Source: Pseudomonas sp. SID14000 (GTDB lineage: Bacteria > Pseudomonadota > Gammaproteobacteria > Pseudomonadales > Pseudomonadaceae). Taken from it: a stretch of DNA of 64,000 nt. The DNA is taken from contig NZ_NFZQ01000017.1 in assembly GCF_002165135.1 (NCBI RefSeq), positions 1 to 64,000 on the forward strand. Reading direction: 5' to 3'. The position numbers were made by a program, and so were the translations under genes. Below the pieces are notes generated by a model. That model was not told the DNA's origin and did no database searches. It was given only the letters and a program-made list of their open reading frames with translations. This document shows positions 34,397 through 42,362 of the stretch, piece after piece. The first letter of the stretch is position 1, and the number at the start of each line of letters is the position of its first letter.

Positions 34397-35284
34397 ATGT
34401 CCGTGAAGCACTTTATCCAAATCACCAAACCGGGGATCATTTTCGGTAACGTGCTTTCCGTGGCAGGCGGTTTCTTCCTTGCCTCGAAGGGCCATGTGGA
34501 TTTCGCCCTGTTCCTGGCAGTGGTGATCGGTACTTCGCTGGTGGTCGCGTCCGGATGCGTGTTCAACAACTGCATCGACCGTGACATCGACCACAAGATG
34601 GAGCGCACCAAGAACCGCGTCATGGTCCAGGGCGGTATGTCGCTGCCCCTCGCGCTGATCTACGCCACCCTGCTCGGGGTGGCGGGTTTCAGCCTGCTGT
34701 ATGTCCAGGCCAACCCGCTGTCGGCGTTCTGCGCAGCTGTAGGCTTTATCGTCTACGTCGGTTTCTACAGCCTGTGGCTGAAGCGTAAATCGGTGCACGG
34801 CACCTTGGTCGGCAGCCTGTCTGGTGCCATGCCTCCGGTGATCGGCTATTGCGCCGTGAGCAACAGCTTCGACCTGGCTGCGGTCACCCTGCTGGTGATG
34901 TTCAGCCTGTGGCAGATGCCGCACAGCTTCGCCATCGCGATCTTCCGCTTCAAAGATTACAGCGCTGCCAACATTCCGGTCCTGCCGGTGGCTCGCGGCA
35001 TCCTCGCGGCGAAGAAGCAGATCGTGCTGTACGTGCTGGCCTTCGTGCTCGCAACCCTGATGCTTACCCTCGGCGGTTACGCCGGCCTCGGCTACCTGGC
35101 CGTGGCAGCAGCCATGGGCCTGTACTGGCTGTACATGGCTTGGGGTGGCTACAAGGCCGAGGACGACAGCAAGTGGGCCCGCAAGGTGTTCGGTTTCTCC
35201 ATCCTCACCGTCACTGCCTTGAGCGTGATGATGGGTGTGGACAGCCAGACCGCTGCGGACGTGCTGATGACTTACGCACGCTGA
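34397..35284 (+). CDS. cyoE: Haem o synthase (protohaem IX farnesyltransferase)
   Basis: 295 residues, seven to nine transmembrane helices, UbiA-family prenyltransferase. It converts haem b and farnesyl diphosphate into haem o for CyoB. The aspartate-rich site is NNCIDRDIDHKMERTKNR, and the family phrase ITKPGIIFGNVLSVAGGFFLA starts the protein. Last gene of the operon, followed by a strong terminator. Confidence 0.97.
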   Translation: MSVKHFIQITKPGIIFGNVLSVAGGFFLASKGHVDFALFLAVVIGTSLVVASGCVFNNCIDRDIDHKMERTKNRVMVQGGMSLPLALIYATLLGVAGFSLLYVQANPLSAFCAAVGFIVYVGFYSLWLKRKSVHGTLVGSLSGAMPPVIGYCAVSNSFDLAAVTLLVMFSLWQMPHSFAIAIFRFKDYSAANIPVLPVARGILAAKKQIVLYVLAFVLATLMLTLGGYAGLGYLAVAAAMGLYWLYMAWGGYKAEDDSKWARKVFGFSILTVTALSVMMGVDSQTAADVLMTYAR

Positions 35285-35302
35285 TACTGCTGCCTGTTAC
35301 AC

Positions 35303-35334
35303 GAAAACCCCGGCCATTGTGCCGGGTTTTTTTA
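35303..35334 (+). terminator. Terminator of the cyo operon
   Basis: The stem AAAACCCCGGC / GCCGGGTTTT pairs with one bulged C, around CATTGT, and is followed by a T-run. It lies about 20 bases after the cyoE stop. Confidence 0.85.
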
Positions 35335-35349
35335 TGGGTGTTTTCCTGT

Positions 35350-35450
35350 GCTGGCCCTTTCGCGGGTGAACCCGCTCCCACAGGTTCGTGCACAGGATTT
35401 GAGCTTGGTGCGTCCCCTGTGGGAGCGGGTTTATCCGCGAAGAGGCCGGA
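35350..35450. repeat. REP pair (BIME)
   Basis: GCTGGCCCTTTCGCGGGTGA and onward on the left, GGGAGCGGGTTTATCCGCGA with AGAGGCCGG on the right. Confidence 0.9.
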
Positions 35451-35618
35451 CCTGAAATATAAATTTGAAATTTTCAAAAAATACATCTGAAAAATTCTAA
35501 CAAAACAGGAAATTGTCCTTTACAGTCATCCTGTTTCGGCACTATCTTCTGATCCAGGCCGCCACATCGGCCAACGTCGCTCGGACGGTTCCGGGCGCTT
35601 ACGTACTCAGAGGAAACC

Positions 35619-36827
35619 ATGGCCAACCCAGGTTCGCCGCGCCGCTTTGCGCGCATCGATCGTCTCCCCCCTTACGTTTTCAACATCACTGCCGAGCTCA
35701 AGATGGCTGCCCGCCGCCGTGGCGAGGACATCATCGACCTGAGCATGGGCAACCCCGATGGCGCTACCCCACCGCACATCGTTGAGAAGCTGGTGCAGGT
35801 CGCCCAGCGTGAAGACACCCACGGCTACTCCACCTCCCGCGGCATCCCGCGCCTGCGTAGGGCCATCTCCAACTGGTACAAGGAACGCTACGAGGTCGAC
35901 ATCGACCCGGAAAGCGAAGCCATCGTCACCATCGGCTCGAAGGAAGGCCTGGCGCACCTGATGCTGGCCACCCTCGACCAGGGCGACACAGTGCTGGTAC
36001 CCAACCCCAGCTACCCGATCCATATCTACGGGGCGGTGATCGCCGGAGCCCAGGTGCGTTCGGTGCCGTTGGTGCCGGGAGTGGACTTCTTCAACGAACT
36101 CGAGCGGGCCATCCGTGAGTCGATCCCCAAGCCGAAGATGATGATCCTCGGCTTCCCGTCCAACCCTACCGCCCAGTGCGTGGAGTTGGACTTCTTCGAG
36201 CGCGTGGTGGCTTTGGCCAAGCAGTACAACGTGCTGGTGGTGCATGACCTGGCCTATGCCGACATCGTCTACGACGGCTGGAAAGCACCATCGATCATGC
36301 AGGTGCCGGGGGCCAAGGACATCGCGGTGGAGTTCTTCACCCTGTCCAAGAGCTACAACATGGCCGGCTGGCGGATCGGCTTCATGGTCGGCAACCCCGA
36401 GTTGGTCAGCGCCCTGGCGCGGATCAAGAGCTACCACGACTATGGCACCTTCACCCCGCTGCAAGTGGCCGCCATTGCCGCACTGGAAGGTGACCAGCAG
36501 TGCGTGCGCGACATTGCCGAGCAATACCGCCAGCGCCGCAACCTGCTGGTGAAAGGGCTGCACGAACTGGGCTGGATGGTCGAGAACCCCAAGGCCTCGA
36601 TGTACGTGTGGGCGAAGATCCCGCCGGAGTATGCGCACCTGGGCTCGCTGGAGTTTTCCAAGAAGCTGCTGGCCGAGGCCAAGGTGTGTGTGTCGCCGGG
36701 GATTGGCTTTGGTGACTATGGTGACGACCATGTGCGCTTTGCCCTGATCGAGAACCAGGACCGTATTCGCCAGGCGATTCGCGGGATCCGGCAGATGTTC
36801 CGGGCTGATGGTTTGACCCGCAAGTAA
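35619..36827 (+). CDS. alaC: Alanine transaminase AlaC (class I/II aminotransferase)
   Basis: 402 residues, fold-type I PLP enzyme. It makes alanine from pyruvate and glutamate in E. coli homologues (formerly YfdZ). The PLP lysine is K244 in LSKSYNMAGWRIGF; NPSYPIHIYG and FPSNPTAQ are cofactor- and substrate-site motifs. The ATG at 35619 has AGAGGA five bases upstream. Length and motifs favour AlaC over DapL. A GC hairpin without a T-run follows. Confidence 0.9.
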   Translation: MANPGSPRRFARIDRLPPYVFNITAELKMAARRRGEDIIDLSMGNPDGATPPHIVEKLVQVAQREDTHGYSTSRGIPRLRRAISNWYKERYEVDIDPESEAIVTIGSKEGLAHLMLATLDQGDTVLVPNPSYPIHIYGAVIAGAQVRSVPLVPGVDFFNELERAIRESIPKPKMMILGFPSNPTAQCVELDFFERVVALAKQYNVLVVHDLAYADIVYDGWKAPSIMQVPGAKDIAVEFFTLSKSYNMAGWRIGFMVGNPELVSALARIKSYHDYGTFTPLQVAAIAALEGDQQCVRDIAEQYRQRRNLLVKGLHELGWMVENPKASMYVWAKIPPEYAHLGSLEFSKKLLAEAKVCVSPGIGFGDYGDDHVRFALIENQDRIRQAIRGIRQMFRADGLTRK

Positions 36828-36833
36828 ACCATT

Positions 36834-36852
36834 GGGGCTGCAAAGCAGCCCC
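36834..36852 (+). terminator. GC-rich hairpin after alaC, possible terminator
   Basis: GGGGCTGC-AAA-GCAGCCCC, eight perfect base pairs starting seven bases after the stop. No T-run follows, so termination would be weak or Rho-assisted. Confidence 0.4.
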
Positions 36853-36940
36853 GACTGACTCAAAGGCGAGTTTTCCGCCTGCATCCCGCCGATTGATCTA
36901 CCTATTTTCTGCACTCATTTATCAACACAGAGAGCCTAAA

Positions 36941-38068
36941 ATGAGTGTCTTCACCGCCTATTTCTGCGGCACCGGTTCCCACCGCTTCGACGACGCCAAC
37001 CCCAATTTCTGGAATGGCGAGCTGGTCTCGACCCTGGCCAGCAACGACCAAGGCCGCGAGTTCGCCCACTGGATCGCCGTTGACGGCCCCGGTAGCGGCA
37101 ACCTCCAGGACGACAACCTGTTCGTCGAGCCCGGCGGCTACTTCAACTGGACTGGCCAGTTGTTCGGTCGTGGCTGGGAAGAGAACGTCAACCATGTGCT
37201 GCAGGTGATAAAAGGCGAGAGCAGCTGGCAGCGCACCAAGCTGAGCGAAGAAGAATACGAGCGGCTGAAGAACGCTGGCGTACCTATCCCGGATGCTTCC
37301 TCCACGGCTTCCTGGTTCTGGCGCACCTATGACTACGGCGAGCGCCACCCAACTCCACAGGAGCTGCAGGAACGCATCATCAAGCTGTTCCGTAAGCCGC
37401 GCCTGCCGACCCAGGTGAATCTGGTGGGCTGGAGCAGGGGAGGGATCAGTTGCCACATGCTGGGCAACGCCATGGCGCAGGACCCTGTATTGCGGGGCAT
37501 ACCAGTCAATATCTTCGCCATCGACCCGGTGCCAGGCATCGGCAACCTGCAAAGCCAGCGGGTAACCCTGGCGGGCAATGTCCGCGAGTACGTGGGTTTC
37601 TATTCGCGGGACGAGCGATCCAAAGGCTTTGCCTGTGTGATCCCGTCGGTCGAGCCAGATACGCGGATCTGCATCTACCCCATGCCAGGCCGCCATGCCA
37701 CGCTGGTGGGTAACGCCTCGGTCGACGGTGCGGGTGACGGCAAGATACTGGTGGAGCCGGGGTTGATCGTTCGGCATTTTGCCGAGGTCTGCCTGACCCG
37801 GTGGGGTGTGCAGCTGGACAAGCGCCTGTCCCTGAGCGACAACCAGTTGATGCAGTATCACAGGGTCATGGCTGCTGCCGAAGGGCAGTACAAGGCCATG
37901 CGCAGCGAGTCCTATACCGTACTGACCGAGGGCGAAAAGGACGACCGGCTGGTGCATTGCGGCGAGGCTCGCACACACTTCAGCAAGGTATGTGGTGATG
38001 GCTATGACCCGACCGAAGGCCTTGGCTTGCAGCGCTGGGATGTCACTTCCTACAAGGCATTACGCTAA
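36941..38068 (+). CDS. Alpha/beta-hydrolase resembling DUF2235/Tle-type lipase effectors, unknown role
   Basis: 375 residues, no signal peptide or membrane segment. The N-terminus has AYFCGTGSHRFDD, like the FxDGTGN oxyanion segment of DUF2235/Tle proteins. The nucleophile elbow is GWSRGG with S165, followed at plausible spacing by D195 (FAIDPVPG) and H252 (MPGRHATLVG), a credible Ser-Asp-His triad. Such enzymes include T6SS phospholipase effectors; that role here is inference, as no vgrG, tssI-type or immunity gene is adjacent. The ATG at 36941 is preferred over an in-frame start at 36893 because CGTG motif homology begins a few residues on. It stands between alaC and a YkgJ gene. Confidence 0.6.
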   Translation: MSVFTAYFCGTGSHRFDDANPNFWNGELVSTLASNDQGREFAHWIAVDGPGSGNLQDDNLFVEPGGYFNWTGQLFGRGWEENVNHVLQVIKGESSWQRTKLSEEEYERLKNAGVPIPDASSTASWFWRTYDYGERHPTPQELQERIIKLFRKPRLPTQVNLVGWSRGGISCHMLGNAMAQDPVLRGIPVNIFAIDPVPGIGNLQSQRVTLAGNVREYVGFYSRDERSKGFACVIPSVEPDTRICIYPMPGRHATLVGNASVDGAGDGKILVEPGLIVRHFAEVCLTRWGVQLDKRLSLSDNQLMQYHRVMAAAEGQYKAMRSESYTVLTEGEKDDRLVHCGEARTHFSKVCGDGYDPTEGLGLQRWDVTSYKALR

Positions 38069-38227
38069 CTTGAACGGGCGGCCGGCGAAGGCGCTGGTCG
38101 TCCATGCTCAATTGCCGGATCAGCGGCAAATATTTTTGCATTCCCCCTCTATCCAGACGCCCCGGCTTGGATTGAAAATGGCGCCGCGGGCCAGGCCCGA
38201 TAACAACAACCTTCCCTCCGTGCCATC

Positions 38228-38611
38228 ATGTCCGAATATAACCCTTGCCTTGACTGCGGCGCCTGCTGCGGGTACTTCCGTGTGTCCTTTTTCTGGGGCG
38301 AATGCCAGTCTGCCGGGGGCGTTGTGCCGGACGACCTGGTGGTACAGATCAACCCCACCCGTGTTGCCATGATCGGTACCGATGCCAAGCCCTGCCGCTG
38401 CGTCAGCCTTGATGGCGAGATCGGTAAAGAGGTGGCTTGTACCATTTACGCCAACCGTTCCAGCCCTTGCCGCGAGTTCGAGGCGTCGTGGGTGGGTGGG
38501 GTGCATAACCCCAGCTGCGACGATGCGCGGGCGGCGTATGGCCTGCCACCGCTGACCCCGCCGGGGGCTAATGAGCCGCATTGGCCGGATGATGGGGCTG
38601 AGGTGGCCTGA
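38228..38611 (+). CDS. YkgJ-family cysteine-cluster protein (short form)
   Basis: 127 residues with the cluster CLDCGACCGYFR at residues 7-18 and later cysteines in KPCRCVSL, VACTIYANRSSPCREF and PSCDDAR, the YkgJ pattern. It is half the length of the paralogue at 22462 and lacks its long C-terminal part. The 159-base gap upstream has no strong promoter that I can name. Presumed metal binding; role unknown. Confidence 0.85.
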   Translation: MSEYNPCLDCGACCGYFRVSFFWGECQSAGGVVPDDLVVQINPTRVAMIGTDAKPCRCVSLDGEIGKEVACTIYANRSSPCREFEASWVGGVHNPSCDDARAAYGLPPLTPPGANEPHWPDDGAEVA

Positions 38612-38791
38612 TTCTTCCAAGGTTGTCTGTGCCGGCCTCTTCGCGGGCATCAGCTGTAAGAAGATTCTGAACCTGAAACCAAATGCTTCAGGTGGCCGGG
38701 CATTGGGAATTATCCTACGAGCTCAGTCGGATGCCGTCTGATAGGCAGGGAAATACCACAGCGTTAACTTCACCGTTCGCCCAGAAGGCGA

Positions 38792-38899
38792 GCGAGTGTG
38801 AGAACTCGTTGTTGGTAGTCCCTTGTCAGCTTATGGCAGCTGTGCGCGTGCAGGCTTTGGCCTGACCGTGGTGACTCCAACACGGGCTTCTCACCTCGC
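38792..38899 (+). ncRNA. Candidate structured RNA (C4-antisense-like) upstream of the DUF3077 gene
   Basis: A closing helix GCGAG(T)GTGAGAA (38792-38804) with TTCTCACCTCGC (38888-38899) leaves one bulged T. Inside, CAGGC-TTTG-GCCTG (38851-38864) and CAGC...GCTG (38827-38841) form hairpins. The 3' arm TTCTCAC can instead pair with a second GTGAGAA at 38921-38927, just before the next gene. The layout recalls C4 antisense RNAs, which act on a nearby downstream target; I cannot confirm the family. The remaining part of the 357-base gap shows nothing else. Confidence 0.4.
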
Positions 38900-38968
38900 G
38901 CACGGCTGCCGCCCAAATCTGTGAGAAGGATCGAGGTGGTTGCCTCCAGCACACATTTGGAGTTCATC

Positions 38969-39220
38969 ATGATCAATCACCTCAAATCCCGCACCACCGC
39001 AGGCGTGGAGAAGTTCCTCGAGTTGTACCGGGTAGAACCGGGCGTACCGCTTGACCTGGCATTCGATGAATTGTCGGTCCTGATCGGCTGCATCAAGCAT
39101 CTGAACGAAGAGGCCGAGATGGAGGGCGACAAGATCGCCGGCAGCGCGGCACGGATTCTCAGTGCCATGGCCAAGGCGCTGATCAATGACATGGAAGTGG
39201 GGTTGAACCGCGGAGATTGA
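38969..39220 (+). CDS. DUF3077-family small protein
   Basis: 83 residues, cytoplasmic, mainly helical. The segment VEPGVPLDLAFDELSVLIGC fits the DUF3077 pattern of Pseudomonas-specific small proteins, ending in an AKALINDMEVG helix. The ATG at 38969 has GGAG six bases upstream; a GTG at 38921 in the same frame is rejected because it precedes the conserved part. Function unknown. The structured RNA candidate just upstream may control it. Confidence 0.7.
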   Translation: MINHLKSRTTAGVEKFLELYRVEPGVPLDLAFDELSVLIGCIKHLNEEAEMEGDKIAGSAARILSAMAKALINDMEVGLNRGD

Positions 39221-39300
39221 GTAATGGCCTGATGTGCCTGTCGGGCTGGCCAGTAGCGGCTGACAGCTGCATGCCGAAAGGTTTGCGGTGGTTTTGAGAC

Positions 39301-39546
39301 CGAGCGCCGCCCGCGCGGCGCTTCGCGGGACAAGCCCGCTCCCACATTTGTTGCAACGTGCCGAACCTGTCAGGCCATGGTTGCCAGCCTTGGTGGGCTG
39401 ACTGGATTTCTGGGTTGGCATTGCTGCCGCCCCACCTGCCTCAAGTCCTGTACAAAGGCTGACAACGCCTCTCCCACAGGCATGGCCACGTTGCAACAAA
39501 TGTGGGAGCGGGCTTGTCCCGCGAAGCGCCGCGCGGGCGGCGCTCG
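39301..39546. repeat. 60-bp perfect inverted repeat built on REP elements
   Basis: 39301-39360 (CGAGCGCCGCCCGCGCGGCG onward) is the exact reverse complement of 39487-39546, with 126 bases between. The arms extend beyond the REP core into CATTTGTTGCAACGTG, and no other REP pair in the window is this perfect. The 126-base centre holds no gene. Confidence 0.9.
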
Positions 39547-39582
39547 ATTTCCGCACCACCACCAAACCCAAGGCAGTCACCT

Positions 39583-39752
39583 CTCAAATACAACCCCAAA
39601 CCCAAGGCAGGCACCTCTCAAATACAACCCCAAACCCAAGGCAGGTACCTCTCAAATACAACCCCAAACCCAAGGCAGGCACCTCTCAAATACAACCCCA
39701 AACCCAAGGCAGGCCCCCCTCAAACACACCCCAAAACCCAAGACATGCCCCA
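39583..39752. repeat. 34-bp tandem repeat
   Basis: Unit CTCAAATACAACCCCAAACC followed by CAAGGCAGGCACCT. Copies start at 39583, 39617, 39651, 39685 and (diverged) 39719; a partial copy precedes at 39555-39582. The first four units differ from each other by at most one base. The unit is purine-poor and not a multiple of three, so coding is unlikely. Confidence 0.9.
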
Positions 39753-39808
39753 CCCACCCCACATGAAGTTAAACTGTCATCTCCCCAGCAATGGACAGGA
39801 GATCCGGC

Positions 39809-40372
39809 GTGACCCCACCCCGCAGTTTCCCCAGTGACCTCTGCCTCGACAGCCCGCGTCTGCAATTGCGCCCCATGCGCCATGCCGATGCCGCGCAATG
39901 GCTGGCGATCATGGCCGACCCCGAGGTCATGCGCTATTGGCATCATGCCCCCTGGCAAGATCTGGCCGAAGCCGAAAGCGCCCTGGCCGCCGACCGCGAA
40001 GCCTATGCCAATGGTGACCAGCTCAAGCTTGGCATGTACCGCCGTGACAGCGGAGAACTGATCGGCATGGTTCAGCTGTTCAACATCGACGACGTTTCCC
40101 GCCGTGGCGAGATCGGCTACTGCCTGGCCAGCGCGGTGCAGGGCAGGGGCTACATGGACGAAGCACTGACCTGCTTCATCGACTACCTCGCCCACACCTT
40201 GCACATGCGCCGTCTGGAAGGCGAGATCGACCCGCGTAACCAAGGGTCGGCACGCACCCTGGAGCGCCAGGGTTTTGTGCTGGAAGGTACCCTGCGTGCG
40301 CGTTGGTGCGTTGCCGGCGAGTTGTCCGATTCGGGTATTTATGGCCTTCTGCTAGAGCCCCCGGTTGCCTAG
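39809..40372 (+). CDS. GNAT-family N-acetyltransferase (RimJ/RimL-like)
   Basis: About 187 residues from a GTG at 39809, with AGGAG eight bases upstream; an ATG six codons earlier would place the start before the Shine-Dalgarno. The acetyl-CoA loop is SAVQGRGYMDEAL, with IDPRNQGSARTLERQGFVLEG as the C-terminal GNAT motif typical of RimJ/RimL-type enzymes. Substrate unknown. The membrane-protein gene follows after 12 bases. Confidence 0.85.
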   Translation: MTPPRSFPSDLCLDSPRLQLRPMRHADAAQWLAIMADPEVMRYWHHAPWQDLAEAESALAADREAYANGDQLKLGMYRRDSGELIGMVQLFNIDDVSRRGEIGYCLASAVQGRGYMDEALTCFIDYLAHTLHMRRLEGEIDPRNQGSARTLERQGFVLEGTLRARWCVAGELSDSGIYGLLLEPPVA

Positions 40373-40384
40373 GAAATAAATCTT

Positions 40385-40924
40385 TTGCCAGTTTTCTACC
40401 TGAGCGTCAGCCTGCTGCTTTACCTGCTCGCACTGTTCTTCGATGGCGCGCTGATGAGCGGCGACCGCCACATGCCGGCCCTGCAAATGCTGTTGTACGG
40501 TCCCTGGGGCGTGCCCTTCGGCTTGTACCAATGGTTTGCCAACCCGCTACTGGCCTTGGCGATCCTTGCCCATAGACGTTTTCGCCGGCTGGCATTGCTG
40601 GTTGGGCTGGTGGCTGTGTACCTGGCTGCCAGCAGTTTCGGCATTGACCGTTTGCCGGACAACCAGAGCTATGAGTTTCATGACCTGACCGGCCTTGGTG
40701 CCGGTTTCTACCTGTGGCTGGCGGCGATGGTGGTGTTTTGCGTGGGGCAGGCCTGGCATTGCTGGAGGGCGCGCAGCGCCGGCGACATGCCAGGCTGGAG
40801 TTGGCTGGATGTGCTGTTGATTGCGGCGCTTGGCGTGGCGCTGTATGCGGCAACGCAGATGCCGTCGCTGCGCTTCGAGCCGGGCAAGGTGCTGATGCCG
40901 CCGGAACAGCCGCAGACGCTTTGA
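40385..40924 (+). CDS. Four-helix inner-membrane protein, unknown function
   Basis: 179 residues with hydrophobic segments at about 3-20, 45-62, 68-84, 105-125 and 140-157. The start is a TTG at 40385-40387, with AGGAAA eight bases upstream across the end of the GNAT gene; no ATG lies nearby before residue 24. It is probably co-transcribed with the GNAT gene. I do not recognise a characterised family. Confidence 0.65.
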   Translation: MPVFYLSVSLLLYLLALFFDGALMSGDRHMPALQMLLYGPWGVPFGLYQWFANPLLALAILAHRRFRRLALLVGLVAVYLAASSFGIDRLPDNQSYEFHDLTGLGAGFYLWLAAMVVFCVGQAWHCWRARSAGDMPGWSWLDVLLIAALGVALYAATQMPSLRFEPGKVLMPPEQPQTL

Positions 40925-40942
40925 AGTCCATAAGGAGGGCGC

Positions 40943-41115
40943 ATGGGTAAGCATTACCTGACGGGCCCCGGCACTGGTCTGTGTGCTGTCGCTGGCAGGT
41001 CCATGTACAAGCCAGTGGCGGGACCATGGCGCAGCTGGAAGGTGGGGCCTGTGTGATGGACATGACCCGCGACCGGGTGGCGGAGCTGGAGCGGGTGCTT
41101 AGTCCCGGGCAGTAA
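40943..41115 (+). pseudogene. Frame-disrupted small gene, perhaps a lipoprotein
   Basis: An ATG at 40943 follows a full AAGGAGG Shine-Dalgarno, but its frame stops early. A second frame reads ALVCVLSLAG, a lipoprotein-like signal, and a third frame reads TMAQLEGGACVMDMTRDRVAEL and ends at 41115. Two frame changes within 60 bases would restore one small protein, so it is likely a recent pseudogene or contains sequencing errors. Confidence 0.5.
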
Positions 41116-41128
41116 GGTTGTCTATACG

Positions 41129-41235
41129 GGCCTCTTCGCGGGTAAACCCGCTCCCACAGGTATTTCGCAAGCTTTGAGATCACGCTGTACCTGTGGGAGC
41201 GGGTTTACCCGCGAACACCGGCAACGCCGGTGCCA
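41129..41235. repeat. REP pair (BIME)
   Basis: CGGGCCTCTTCGCGGGTAAA and onward, mirrored by GGTTTACCCGCGAACACCGG on the right. It lies downstream of mnmH. Confidence 0.9.
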
Positions 41236-41249
41236 TCCACCGCACGTTT

Positions 41250-42362
41250 CTACTTGCGCGGTTCGCGTAGCGCCCGGGCCTTGAGGTACTCGCGCACTTC
41301 CACGGCATCCCCGGCAAACTCGATACGTTCAGCCTTGGCCGCGCGCTGGTAGGCATACATCGGGTCGTAATATTCGTTCAGCAACCCTTCGATCCAGCCA
41401 CGGTGCAGGTCCACCGCGCCGCTGCGCTGCTGTTCTTCCAGGGCCTGGCGCAGGACTTCCGACAGCCGCTGATAGCGCTCCCCCCCCAAGCGTTTGTAGA
41501 TGTTGGCCATGCTCTGCAACATGCGCTCTGCGAACAGCCGGGGGCCGTCTTCTTCACCATGCACACTGACGAACTCGGCGCTGAGGTTGATCACGTAGTC
41601 GCGCAGAATGCGTTCTACCCGGTTGGCGAAGCTGTCTTCCAGCCACACCAGCGGATACTGCTGCATGCCTTGGTACAGCTCCAGCGGCACCGTGCAACTG
41701 CCCACGATGCGGCCTTCATCCTCCAGTACGAACTGCTCGATGCCACGGGCGCGCTTCTTCAGCACGTCGATGGCCAACCTGTTTTCGAAGTCGATCTGTG
41801 CCGGCTGCGCAGTGGCGCGCTTGCCGAAGCTGGAACCACGGTGGTTGGCATGGCCTTCCAGGTCGAGCACGTTATCCAGTTGGTGCAGCACGTCAGTCTT
41901 GCCGGTGCCGGTCAGGCCCCCCACCAGCACGAAATCGCATTGCTCCACCGCCTGCTCGGTAGTCTCCAGCAGGAACGTACGCATGGCCTTGTAGCCACCT
42001 TTGACGCGAGGGTACTGGATGCCAGCTTCATCGCGCAGCCAGCCCTGCACGATCTGCGAGCGCAGGCCGCCACGGAAGCAGTATAAGTAGCCTTCCGGAT
42101 GGGCCTTGGCGAATGCTGCCCAAGCCTCCAGGCGTGCCTGCTTGGTGGCGCCGCTGACCAGTTGGTGGCCCAGGGCGATAGCGGCGGCCTGGCCCTGCTG
42201 CTTGTAGCAGGTGCCCACCCTCTGCCGCTCCTGGTCGTTCATCAGCGGCAGGTTGACGGCACCGGGAAAGGCGCCCTTGGCAAATTCGACAGGTGCGCGC
42301 ATGTCCATCATCGGCACGTCGTCGAGGAACAGCTGGCGGAAGTCGGTGCAGTCGGGGCGCAT
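41250..42362 (-). CDS. mnmH: tRNA 2-selenouridine synthase
   Basis: 370 residues (also called SelU/YbbB). An N-terminal rhodanese domain with the active cysteine C95 (YLYCFRGGLRSQIV) is fused to a P-loop domain (GLTGTGKTD, residues 149-157). It replaces sulfur by selenium at wobble uridine 34 of Lys, Glu and Gln tRNAs using selenophosphate, via geranylated intermediates. The start overlaps the selD stop by one base, so the two are coupled. Confidence 0.95.
   Translation of the reverse strand: MRPDCTDFRQLFLDDVPMMDMRAPVEFAKGAFPGAVNLPLMNDQERQRVGTCYKQQGQAAAIALGHQLVSGATKQARLEAWAAFAKAHPEGYLYCFRGGLRSQIVQGWLRDEAGIQYPRVKGGYKAMRTFLLETTEQAVEQCDFVLVGGLTGTGKTDVLHQLDNVLDLEGHANHRGSSFGKRATAQPAQIDFENRLAIDVLKKRARGIEQFVLEDEGRIVGSCTVPLELYQGMQQYPLVWLEDSFANRVERILRDYVINLSAEFVSVHGEEDGPRLFAERMLQSMANIYKRLGGERYQRLSEVLRQALEEQQRSGAVDLHRGWIEGLLNEYYDPMYAYQRAAKAERIEFAGDAVEVREYLKARALREPRK

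Noticed and set aside
36834..36852. Riboswitch after alaC
   Set aside because: It is a simple GC hairpin downstream of the gene, without aptamer-like complexity.
38683..38865. 60-codon gene before the DUF3077 gene
   Set aside because: The sequence is better explained as a structured RNA region; there is no convincing start signal.
39555..39752. CRISPR array
   Set aside because: Units are contiguous with no variable spacers, and no cas genes are near.
39377..39837. Two overlapping plus-strand ORFs through the tandem repeat
   Set aside because: They exist only because the C/A-rich repeat lacks stops; the unit length is not a multiple of three and no Shine-Dalgarno or homology is seen.
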